A stretch of DNA of 40,211 nt, from NCBI GenBank assembly GCA_026399835.1, contig JAPLQE010000009.1, positions 1 to 40,211 of the forward strand, written 5' to 3'. Position numbers and translations under genes: made by a program. This document shows positions 6,604 to 13,446 of the stretch, in pieces. This DNA is from Burkholderiales bacterium. Lineage in GTDB: Bacteria > Pseudomonadota > Gammaproteobacteria > Burkholderiales > Burkholderiaceae_E. Within the stretch, counting starts at the first letter, position 1, and every line of letters starts with the position of its first letter. The notes beneath the pieces were generated by a model. That model did not search any database. It was given only the letters and a program-made list of their open reading frames with translations, and was not told the DNA's origin.

Positions 6604-8064
6604 TCAGGGCCTGGCGCGAGCGGGCGGCGCATCGGGCAGGAACAGGCCCGGGCCGCCGACCGCGACCCGGACGCCGGTGTGGAGCCAGCGGCCCGGACCG
6701 GCACCCGGACCGGACGCGTGCAGCGACGGATTCAGTGCGGCCAGCCGGTCGGGCGTGACGAAGCGCAGCTCCTTGTAGGCGGGCATGCTCCGGCCGATCG
6801 CGTGGAGCCGGTTCGCAAGGGTCTGCGCGGTCCAGCGCACCCCCTCGGGGACCTGCACGTAGACCCCGGCCGATCGGTCGCGCGGTGTCGGCCGGTCCCA
6901 GTGGGGCAGCACCGATTCGGAGGCCAGGGTCAGGCCGTGGCGCCGCCGGATGTCGGCGAACTGACCGTCGATCTCGCTGCGCTCCGCGGTCTTTCGGCCG
7001 TTGACGATGCGCCAGTCGAGCGGCGCGGTGCCGACGCTCTGCGGCAGATGCGTGTTCGTGGACTTGTAGAGCGTCGCGCCGCCCTCGAGTTGCATCGGCG
7101 CGGTCGCGTAGACCCCCCGGTTGGCCTTGAACAGGTTGGCGAGGCCGGCCTTCAGGTGCGTCTGCAACCACCCGTAGAGGGTGAGGACGGATTGGTTGAT
7201 GTCGTAGGTACGGCCGTCGGGCCGCACGAAGCGCTCGGTCTGGTCGTACACGCCGAACTGCACCTCGTGCCGGGTCGCGATCGCCCGAGCGTTCACGCTG
7301 GTGCGGTCCCAGAAGCGCAACAGATTCGGCACGTTCAGGTACACCTGCGACCAGTTGCGCGAATCCTGCGTGCTGCGGAAGATCAGCTTCGCATCCACCA
7401 GTCCGGGCGTCGTCTGGGGCCGCTGTCGCAGGGCCGCCTGCCAGCGGGCCGCTTCGGGGTCGCCGGGATAGAAGCCGGCCGGATGAAGCGTCGAGCGCTG
7501 CAGCGCCTGATCCTGGCCGTGCAGGTGGTAGCCGGGCAGCGCGCTGTTGAACGGCAGGAACCCGAGCAGCGGTTGCAGGGTCACGCCGAACAGGGACCCT
7601 GGCGCGCGCGACGCCCCCCTGGGCCCGAGGTCGACGACCACGTTGGAGACGAGGGTCGCCACGTGTGTCGGATCGAGCCGATCGTTGCGCGTCGTCCACG
7701 AGAGGCCGTAATCGGTTCGTCGCACGGTATGCGGCGGCGGTTCGGGTCCGCGCATCCGGTTCGGTCGGTCGGGCGAGGCGCCGTGGCGCAGGAACGGGGC
7801 GGGCGGCAGCGGCGGGACTTCGGGCCGGCCGTCGGACGCATCCGGCCGGCCGGGTCGCGGGCCCGAAGGCTTGGAAGCCGCTTTCGCGCCGGGCGCCTGC
7901 CACGGCGCGCCCGCGGCGGCGACGCTCGGCCGCGCCTTCGCCGCTGCCGCCGCGAGGGCGATCGTCCGCGGGGCGTGCCGGCTCGCGCCGTTCGTCTTCA
8001 GGATCTTCCTCCGGCCCGGAAGCTCGGGCGCCGCAGTATCGCCGATGTGTCGAGGCGCTCCCAC
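6604..8064 (-). CDS. Hypothetical protein, Pro/Ala-rich N-terminus
   Basis: 486 residues from a GTG at 8064; not recognised. Residues 1-105 are Ala/Pro/Arg-rich and low complexity, with a hydrophobic run (TIALAAAAAKA) that might be a poor signal segment. Residues 115-400 are well-mixed, globular-looking sequence with repeated aromatic and Asn/Gln residues (RNWSQVYLNVPNLLRFWD, GRTYDINQSVLTLYGWLQ). Near the C-terminus, YVQVPEGVRWTAQTLANRLH followed by LRFVTPDRLAALNPSL resembles a LysM-type repeat, but weakly. A hairpin directly abuts the GTG, so the true start may be further in, for example the ATG at about residue 104. It shares its strand with the broken lipoprotein gene and the unknown gene at 8676-9263. 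Confidence 0.6.
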   Translation of the reverse strand: MGAPRHIGDTAAPELPGRRKILKTNGASRHAPRTIALAAAAAKARPSVAAAGAPWQAPGAKAASKPSGPRPGRPDASDGRPEVPPLPPAPFLRHGASPDRPNRMRGPEPPPHTVRRTDYGLSWTTRNDRLDPTHVATLVSNVVVDLGPRGASRAPGSLFGVTLQPLLGFLPFNSALPGYHLHGQDQALQRSTLHPAGFYPGDPEAARWQAALRQRPQTTPGLVDAKLIFRSTQDSRNWSQVYLNVPNLLRFWDRTSVNARAIATRHEVQFGVYDQTERFVRPDGRTYDINQSVLTLYGWLQTHLKAGLANLFKANRGVYATAPMQLEGGATLYKSTNTHLPQSVGTAPLDWRIVNGRKTAERSEIDGQFADIRRRHGLTLASESVLPHWDRPTPRDRSAGVYVQVPEGVRWTAQTLANRLHAIGRSMPAYKELRFVTPDRLAALNPSLHASGPGAGPGRWLHTGVRVAVGGPGLFLPDAPPARARP

Positions 8065-8080
8065 CTGGGGCCGACCCCAG
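8065..8080. terminator. Small GC hairpin between lipoprotein frame and next gene
   Basis: CTGGGG at 8065-8070 and CCCCAG at 8075-8080 form a 6-bp stem with a 4-base loop, immediately before the GTG at 8064 on minus. No T-tract follows, so terminator function is uncertain. Confidence 0.25.
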
Positions 8081-8098
8081 GGATCGAGCCGATCATCG

Positions 8099-8529
8099 TC
8101 ACGAGGGATCCGAGCCGATCCCGGTGGCAGGCCCGCCGGCCTCGCGCACCCGCGCGATCAGCTCGGCCGCATCGATGGTAGAGCTGGAGTTGACGACGCC
8201 GTGGCGGGATGGAATGACGCATGTGTTGCCGGGCCCGCTCGGGGGCTCCTGCGTGGCCGTGGACGTGTCGGTCGATCCGATCGGCCGGGACCTCCGGCAC
8301 GGCCGCCGTGGCGATCTGTCGGTTGCTCTTCCAGTGCCTGTCCAGAAAGGCGACCAGTTGCTCCTGCGGATCGACCCTCACGCCACGATAGTCGGCGGTC
8401 GTGATCCCCGGCGGGCGTACGGGCGGCATCGGATGCCATCGGCGTGCTCGTGGCACATCCCGTCATTGCGGTCAGACAGGAGAAGCCGATCACTGCGGCC
8501 CGGCATCGAAGGGCGCGAGAGGGTGTCAT
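8099..8529 (-). pseudogene. Probable lipoprotein gene with two frame changes
   Basis: The ATG at 8529 starts a frame with a lipoprotein signal (CLTAMTGC lipobox, Cys at about residue 25) and then STPMASDAARTPAG. Around 8400 that frame turns Arg-rich, while the next frame reads GITTADYRGVRVDPQEQLVA then FLDRHWKSNRQIATAAVPEV. Around 8280 the third frame takes over with TQEPPSGPGNTCVIPSRHGV, then VNSSSTIDAAELIARVREAG, and stops at 8099. Joined, they give one about 140-residue lipoprotein that I do not recognise. Two single-base indels (biological or sequencing) are the simplest reading. No frame alone is convincing over the full length. Confidence 0.4.
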
Positions 8530-8675
8530 CGCGTGGACGGTCGAGGGCGTGTGCAGTGCCTCTCCCTACTTCGAGGCGTGTCACCTTCAGGCGTCGGCAG
8601 CCATGCCCTGCGACCCGACAGCGCCTCCTGCGGAGCCGGGCCGCCCGTGCCCGGCTCGGCCTGCGCCCGGACCCG

Positions 8676-9263
8676 TCAAGGCTGCGGTGACAGGCGCAGG
8701 ATCGCCGATTCGATCTCCCCGCGGACGCGCTCGAGCTCCTCCGTGGCGGCCCGGTACTCGCCGATGGCCTTCAGGATCTCGACCTCCGAAGCGTTCGCTG
8801 GGATTCCGTTCGAGAGAAGCGTCGGATGCGCGAGCGCATACCGCGCGAGTGCCGGGGCGCGCTTAGCTGCGACCTCGAACCGGGTCACGGCGCGCACGAG
8901 GTTCTCCTTCAGCCCGACCGCATGCTTGTTCATCAAGAAGCTGATGATCCAGGGCCCCAGCTTGCCGAGCTCTCCGGGGCCCGCCTTCCACGCGTTGGCG
9001 TTCTTGGCCTGCTGGAGCGCACGATCCAGCTTCACGACCCGCAGGATGTCCCGTTCACTGACCGCCGGTGCGCCGACCGTACCCTGCTCCCGCGCGATGC
9101 GCAGCAGGACTTCGGCCACGTTGCGCCGTTCCTGGCGAGTCGGCGGCGCCTTCGACGTCGTATCGACGCGTCGGGGGGCCAGGAGCACGGTGGGATCGGG
9201 CGCCGCCTCGGTCGGTGCCTGGGCCAAGAGTCGTGGCATCGCGCCAATGGTGTAAGTGGCCAT
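8676..9263 (-). CDS. Hypothetical protein, helical
   Basis: 195 residues; not recognised. There is no clear signal peptide, although MATYTIGAMPRLLAQAPTEA at the N-terminus is mildly hydrophobic. Residues 40-195 are rich in Ala, Glu, Arg and Leu with heptad-like spacing (RQERRNVAEVLLRIAREQGT; EILKAIGEYRAATEELERVR), so a mainly helical fold is expected. One motif-like stretch is KLGPWIISFLMNKHAVGLKE. No good ribosome-binding site precedes the ATG. The gene lies between motif copies b and c together with two other unrecognised frames. Confidence 0.65.
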   Translation of the reverse strand: MATYTIGAMPRLLAQAPTEAAPDPTVLLAPRRVDTTSKAPPTRQERRNVAEVLLRIAREQGTVGAPAVSERDILRVVKLDRALQQAKNANAWKAGPGELGKLGPWIISFLMNKHAVGLKENLVRAVTRFEVAAKRAPALARYALAHPTLLSNGIPANASEVEILKAIGEYRAATEELERVRGEIESAILRLSPQP

Positions 9264-9441
9264 GTCGATCGGCGCGATTGCACGCCCTGATGTGGAATTG
9301 GCGAGATGGTGTCATTGCAGCGCCGAGGGCGACAGTGGGGCTGACCCTAGGGCCGATGGGTCGGCTCGGCGAAGGGCCCGCCCGGTCACTTGATGAGCGG
9401 ATAGGAATTTCAACCGCCCAAACAATGCCCGGGAGGGTCGG
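9264..9441. other. Gap with dispersed motif copy c
   Basis: No gene seen. The stretch contains motif copy c at 9397-9413, then changes abruptly into the coding remnant of an SGNH hydrolase at about 9442. Confidence 0.4.
9397..9413 (+). repeat. Dispersed motif, copy c
   Basis: GCGGATAGGAATTTCAA, followed by CCGCCCA. It lies about 30 bases before the point where the SGNH hydrolase coding remnant begins. Confidence 0.5.
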
Positions 9442-9705
9442 GGCTCCCGCCGAATGCACCGCTTCGCGGCCCTGCCGCAGCCGCTGCGGGGCGTCATGGG
9501 GCTGCACGCCCGAGCGCTCGACGCGGCGCCCGGTGGCGGGTCCGCGTCGCGTCCCGATGGCGCGCTGCCTCGCGTGACGCACGTGCCGCTGCCCCCGATG
9601 ACCGACCCCTCGCAGGTCGCGAGCGACGGCTTCCACCACGGGCCGGGCGCGTACGTCGTCTGGGCCGAGGCGCTCGCGCCTCACGTGCTCGGTCGCCACC
9701 GGTGA
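9442..9705 (+). pseudogene. SGNH/GDSL hydrolase, 3' fragment
   Basis: The plus frame reads HRFAALPQPLRGVMGLHARA, then VTHVPLPPMTDPSQVASDGF and HHGPGAYVVWAEALAPHVLG. This is the C-terminal third of SGNH-type esterases, including the DxxH block (ASDGFH) that supplies the catalytic Asp and His. The N-terminal GDSL serine block and the Gly and Asn blocks are absent; upstream sequence is the repeat-bearing gap. The middle (GGGSASRPDGAL) also looks altered. About 85 codons remain, so it is not an active enzyme. Confidence 0.6.
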
Positions 9706-9721
9706 TCGCCGCGGGCCCTCC

Positions 9722-10864
9722 TCAGACCCCGTGTCCGCGGCCCGCCGTCGCCTCCTCGACCGACACGATCCGCCGAGTGCGCACGTCCCAGAGGATGCAG
9801 CGCAGCGCCGCCGGCACCTCGCGGAGCGTCAGCCGGCGCACCTCGGTGAAGTGCTCGGCGCACTCCGAGTGGCAGCGCGCGAGGCGGTGGTTGGGGATGG
9901 CGGCCGACAGGTGGTGCACGTGGTGGTACGCGATGTCGGCGGTGACCCAGTTCAGCCACGCGGGCAGCACCAGCATGCTGGTGCCGTGCAGGACCGCGTC
10001 GTCCGGATCCCAGCCGGCGGTCTCGCTCGCGTACGAGTGCTCGAAGTTGTGCTGGACGGTGAACAGCACGATCGCGGCGCCGCCGGCGAGCGCGGTCGCG
10101 GCGAGGTGGATGCCGAGGAAGGTGGCCGGCCCGATCGCCCAGGACATCGCCGCCCAGGTCGAGAGCACCGCGACGTTGTTCCACGTCATGTGCCGGAACT
10201 CCTTCGGCGAGCTCCAGGCGGTCGTCCGGAAGCGCGCGCGCAGCGTCGCGAGCGGCACCCCGGGCTCGTCGATCCGGCCGCGCACCAGGTGCGCGACCAG
10301 CCGCGCGGTGCCCTTCAGCCAGTTCACGCGCGGATTGACCGCCAGGTACATCAGCCCCGCGAGCGGCGCGTTCGCGATGTGCCGGGTGAGCCGGTAGCGG
10401 CGACGCCCGCGCTCGCAGAGCGCGAAGTACGCGTCGATCGTGGTGACCCCCAGGGGACCGCCGTAGCGCGACCAGTCGCCGTTGGTCGCGTGGTGGTGGG
10501 CGTGGTGCCGCGACCAGACGTACTGGGGCATGCCGGCGATCACGCCCAGCGCGAAGCCGACCCCGCCGTTGAGCGCCGTGCTCGCGAACAGGCTGCGGTG
10601 CCCGCAGTCGTGCATCAGGACGAAGACGCGCAGCATCAGCAGGGCGATCGCCACGGTCGCGAAGAGCGCGACCCAGGGATTCCCGCCCGCGCCGGCGACG
10701 ACGATCCAGGCGAGCGCGAGCGGCACGAGCGTCGTCGCGACCTGCGCGAGCCCCGTGGCGTTGCAGGCGAGCGCGTACCGCTGGACGGCGGCGCGGCGCA
10801 GGGCTTTAGGACAGGCGCGCCCGGTCTGTGTCCGTGCGTCGGGCGGCGCGGCATCGGCGCGCAT
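9722..10864 (-). CDS. Fatty acid desaturase
   Basis: 380 residues from the ATG at 10864 (an in-frame ATG at 10960 would add 32 non-conserved residues). Membrane di-iron acyl-lipid desaturase. The three His boxes are HDCGH at 85-89, HHAHHH at 120-125 and HHVHH at 314-318, with an accessory HNFEH at 272-276. Hydrophobic segments lie at about 36-58, 65-83, 93-112 and 236-270. It introduces a double bond into membrane fatty acyl chains; regiospecificity cannot be read. It converges on the SGNH fragment (16 bases apart), and its upstream gap carries motif copy d. Confidence 0.9.
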   Translation of the reverse strand: MRADAAPPDARTQTGRACPKALRRAAVQRYALACNATGLAQVATTLVPLALAWIVVAGAGGNPWVALFATVAIALLMLRVFVLMHDCGHRSLFASTALNGGVGFALGVIAGMPQYVWSRHHAHHHATNGDWSRYGGPLGVTTIDAYFALCERGRRRYRLTRHIANAPLAGLMYLAVNPRVNWLKGTARLVAHLVRGRIDEPGVPLATLRARFRTTAWSSPKEFRHMTWNNVAVLSTWAAMSWAIGPATFLGIHLAATALAGGAAIVLFTVQHNFEHSYASETAGWDPDDAVLHGTSMLVLPAWLNWVTADIAYHHVHHLSAAIPNHRLARCHSECAEHFTEVRRLTLREVPAALRCILWDVRTRRIVSVEEATAGRGHGV

Positions 10865-11025
10865 GGATCGGGGTCTCCGCTGTCGGCAACCCGCAGGTGC
10901 GCCGATTTCCGGCACGGATCGGCCGGATCGGACGAGAATATGGCCCAGCTTGGCCTTCATGGCGAGCGCCGACCCGCGGGCGGGAAGGGGGTTTCCATCG
11001 ATGGCGCCGCGGCCAAGCAGATCGA

Positions 11026-11046
11026 GGGGATAGGAATTTCCTATCC
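11026..11046 (+). repeat. Dispersed motif, copy d, palindromic
   Basis: GGGGATAGGAATTTCC at 11026-11041 extends into a near-perfect palindrome, GGATAGGAA (11028-11036), T, TTCCTATCC (11038-11046). It lies 15 bases beyond the DUF808 gene's stop and could also act as a hairpin, though no T-tract follows. Confidence 0.55.
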
Positions 11047-11060
11047 GCCTCCCTTCTTCA

Positions 11061-12071
11061 TCAGGGGGGCTTGCCCGGCCACAGCACCTTCAGTTGGCCG
11101 AACGCGGGCCCGATGACTGTGCTGGCGATGGGTGCGACCAGCGCGCCCACGGCAAGGCCAAGCACTGCATCGATGGCGGCCCGCACCACCCAGGCGACCA
11201 GACCCGGGGCCAGCGGCGTGGCTGCACGGGCAGCGTCCGTGAGGCCTTGAACCCACAGCTCCGGCGCCTTGAGCCCCAATTCATGGGCGCCATGGATGAC
11301 GATGTGGCCGCCAACCCAGAGCATCGCCACCATGCCCACGGTGCTGAGCACCTTCAGAAACACCGGCATGCCCAGCACGATGCCGCGGCCCACGGCCCGC
11401 ACGGCCCCATTGCCCGTTCGGGCCAACACGGCGCCGAAATCGTCAGCCTTCACGATGAGTGCAACCGCGCCGTAAACCCCGACCGTCATGCCCAGGCCCA
11501 CCAACCCCAGCACCACCGCCTGCATCCACAGGGCCAAGCCGGTGAGCGTGGCCAAGGTGATCGCCATGATCTCGGCCGACAGGATGAAATCGGTGCGGAT
11601 GGCGCTGCCGACGCGTTCGTTTTCCAGGTCCTGAGGCGCCTTGACTTCGTCGCTGTCGGACAAGCCATCGCCATCGGCATCGGCCGCAGCGCCCTGCCGG
11701 CCCTGGCCCAGCAGGTCAGCCACCTTGTGCCAGCCCTCGAGGCACAGAAACGCACCACCCAGCATCAGCAGCGGCGTGATCGCCCAGGGCGCAAGGAAGC
11801 CCAGCAGCAACGCGCCCGGCAGCAGAAAGAGCAGCTTGTTCTTCAGCGACCCGGCGGCGATCTTGCCGATGATGGGCAGTTCGCGGTCGGCAGCGAACCC
11901 CACCACATAACGCGGCGTGACCGCTGCGTCGTCGATGACGATGCCGGCGGCTTTCGACGCCGCCTTCGAACCTGCCTTGGCCGCCTGTGCAGCGGCATCG
12001 TCCAGCGAGGCCGCTGCCAGTTTGGCGAGGGCGGCCACATCGTCCAACAGTGCAATCAGGCCCGAGCTCAC
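11061..12071 (-). CDS. DUF808 (YedI-type) membrane protein
   Basis: 336 residues from a GTG at 12071 preceded by CAGGAA. Inner-membrane protein of unknown function. The N-terminus MSSGLIALLDDVAALAKLAA with KAAGIVIDDAAVTPRYVVGF is the DUF808 signature. Four hydrophobic regions are evident at about 82-112, 165-205, 230-260 and 290-325. Unusual is DADGDGLSDSDE in the loop at about residues 130-145, a DxDxDG calcium-binding-loop pattern that I do not recall in this family; the conserved RTDFILSAEIMAI follows. Motif copies d and e lie just outside both ends in the same orientation. Confidence 0.88.
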   Translation of the reverse strand: MSSGLIALLDDVAALAKLAAASLDDAAAQAAKAGSKAASKAAGIVIDDAAVTPRYVVGFAADRELPIIGKIAAGSLKNKLLFLLPGALLLGFLAPWAITPLLMLGGAFLCLEGWHKVADLLGQGRQGAAADADGDGLSDSDEVKAPQDLENERVGSAIRTDFILSAEIMAITLATLTGLALWMQAVVLGLVGLGMTVGVYGAVALIVKADDFGAVLARTGNGAVRAVGRGIVLGMPVFLKVLSTVGMVAMLWVGGHIVIHGAHELGLKAPELWVQGLTDAARAATPLAPGLVAWVVRAAIDAVLGLAVGALVAPIASTVIGPAFGQLKVLWPGKPP

Positions 12072-12146
12072 GGTGGCGTTCCTGAAGTCGACAAGCCGGC
12101 ATCATCGCCCATAAGGACGCCTTGCCGGAACGGGCGGTGCTGGCGA

Positions 12147-12157
12147 GGGGATAGGCC
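12147..12157 (+). repeat. Dispersed motif, copy e (degenerate)
   Basis: GGGGATAGGCC, preceded by GCGA as copy d is preceded by TCGA. It lacks the AATTTC part. With copy d it brackets the DUF808 gene as direct repeats. Confidence 0.4.
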
Positions 12158-12159
12158 TA

Positions 12160-12184
12160 CCTGGCCTGGGTTCGGGGCTCGGGC
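12160..12184 (+). repeat. 25-bp repeat, second copy
   Basis: Identical to 6306-6330 except for one G/A difference (CCTGGCCTGGGTTCGG start). It lies two bases after motif copy e. Confidence 0.55.
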
Positions 12185-12592
12185 CTGACGGCGGACGCGG
12201 CGCACAGCAGTCGTCCCGGCTGCAGCGCTGGCGCGCCAGCCCAGGGCGCGCGCCGCCGATGGCGCGTGCTTCCCAGCCGGCGGTTCGTCTCGGCGTCGCG
12301 GGCGAGGCCGGTGCCCGCGGCGTCCAGCACCAGGTCCTGCCACGAGAAGCCGTACTTGCCGCCGCGCGCCTGGCCATCGAGCAGCTCGATGCGATGCCGC
12401 CCGAATAGGTATCGGCGCCGAACCAGCCTACCGGGCATCTCCGACCCGGTCGGGGGCTGCCGGTGGCGTCGGCACGGCCATCGGTCGGACCCCGCCGGTG
12501 GCAGGATAGAATCGCTTCCCGTGGCCGCGCCAGTGCGCCCGGTACCACAGCGCCTCGCGGCCGGACCGCAGGCCGCGATCCAGGAGACGACG

Positions 12593-13306
12593 ATGGACGA
12601 GCCCGTGCCCGAAGGCACCTACCTGCCGAAGGCCGCGACGGTCTCGCAGCGCATCCGGGAGCGGGTGCAGCGCGCCGGTCGCCGCTTCCATGCGAACGAC
12701 AACATCGCCGAGTTCATCGACGGCCCCGAGGAGCTGGCTGCGCTCGAGGAAGAGGTCGCCGGTCACATCGAGGCGATGCTGCAGAGCCTGGTCATCGACA
12801 CCGAGCACGACCACAACAGCGAAGGCACGGCGCGGCGCGTGGCGCGCATGTACCTCGACGAGGTGTTCAAGGGGCGCTACGTGCCGATGCCCCGCGTCAC
12901 CGAGTTCCCCAATGCCGAGCGCCTGAACGAGCTGATGATCATCGGGCCGATGACGGTCCGCAGCGCCTGTTCGCACCACCTCGTGCCCATCCTCGGCAAG
13001 CTGTGGATCGGCGTGCTGCCGACCGCCGGCTCGCGGCTGATCGGCCTGTCCAAGTACGCGCGGATCGCCGACTGGATGATGAGCCGCCCGCAGATCCAGG
13101 AGGAGGCGGTGATCCAGCTCGCCGACCTGCTCGAGGCGCGCCTGCAGCCGGCGGGCCTGGCGCTGGTGCTCGAGGCCGACCACTTCTGCATGCAGTGGCG
13201 CGGCGTGAAGGACGCCGAGCCGCACATGACCAACAGCGTGATGCGGGGCGCGTTCCTCGAGAACTCGTCGCTGCGCCGCGAGTTCCTGCAGCTGATGCGG
13301 CCCTGA
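12593..13306 (+). CDS. folE: GTP cyclohydrolase I
   Basis: 237 residues. Converts GTP to 7,8-dihydroneopterin triphosphate, the first step of folate and tetrahydropterin synthesis, as a cytosolic homodecamer. Zinc ligands are visible: Cys126 and His129 in RSACSHHLVPILGK, and Cys199 in ADHFCMQWRGV. The substrate segment EHDHNSEGTARRVARMYL is at about 71-88. The N-terminal 35 residues are a variable extension. The start ATG at 12593 follows CAGGAG with a 7-base gap. It appears monocistronic, with a hairpin after the stop and a tRNA gene beyond. The zinc Cys residues are present, so this is the FolE1 (zinc-dependent) type. Confidence 0.97.
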   Translation: MDEPVPEGTYLPKAATVSQRIRERVQRAGRRFHANDNIAEFIDGPEELAALEEEVAGHIEAMLQSLVIDTEHDHNSEGTARRVARMYLDEVFKGRYVPMPRVTEFPNAERLNELMIIGPMTVRSACSHHLVPILGKLWIGVLPTAGSRLIGLSKYARIADWMMSRPQIQEEAVIQLADLLEARLQPAGLALVLEADHFCMQWRGVKDAEPHMTNSVMRGAFLENSSLRREFLQLMRP

Positions 13307-13323
13307 TCCGGCCCTGACGGAAT

Positions 13324-13349
13324 CCGGGCGCGGCCCGCAGGGCGCCCGG
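13324..13349 (+). terminator. Hairpin after folE
   Basis: CCGGGCGC (13324-13331) pairs perfectly with GCGCCCGG (13342-13349) across a 10-base loop, followed by CTTTG. It is suited to ending folE transcription before the tRNA promoter; the T-tract is weak. Confidence 0.5.
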
Positions 13350-13355
13350 CTTTGC

Positions 13356-13361
13356 TAGAAT
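13356..13361 (+). promoter_or_regulatory. Putative -10 element of the tRNA-Gly gene
   Basis: TAGAAT, 11 bases before the tRNA's first base, followed by a GC-rich discriminator (GCTCGCC) as in stable-RNA promoters. No good -35 is visible; the expected position overlaps the folE hairpin. Confidence 0.4.
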
Positions 13362-13372
13362 GCTCGCCTGCC

Positions 13373-13446
13373 GCGGGTGTAGTTCAATGGTAGAACGGCG
13401 GCTTCCCAAGCCTCAGACACGAGTTCGATCCTCGTCACCCGCTCCA
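13373..13446 (+). tRNA. tRNA-Gly (anticodon CCC)
   Basis: 74 bases with encoded CCA. Acceptor stem GCGGGTG/CACCCGC, D arm GTTC..GAAC, anticodon loop TTCCCAA (CCC at positions 34-36), 4-base variable loop, T arm ACGAG/CTCGT with TTCGATC loop. All stems pair except one C-U mismatch at 28-42 in the anticodon stem (GCGGC against GCCTC). Its CCA end is directly followed by the probable GTG start of the next gene. Confidence 0.95.

Larger units (their letters stand above)
12072..12592. other. Gap with motif copy e and possible coding debris
   Basis: 521 bases. It holds motif copy e (12147-12157) and the second 25-bp repeat (12160-12184). On minus, at about 12290-12420, a frame reads FGRHRIELLDGQARGGKYGF then SWQDLVLDAAGTGLARDAET, which recalls the GKFGWQDL.ANA.GA pattern of DUF2279/YfiM-type lipoproteins, but no intact gene surrounds it. 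Confidence 0.4.

Noticed and set aside
11026-12157. DUF808 gene as a composite transposon between motif copies d and e
   Set aside because: The flanking motifs are direct, short and diverged, and no transposase lies between them; only association is reported.
13373-13446. tRNA-Gly as the attachment site of an integrative element
   Set aside because: No integrase gene and no duplicated tRNA 3' end was seen in the window.
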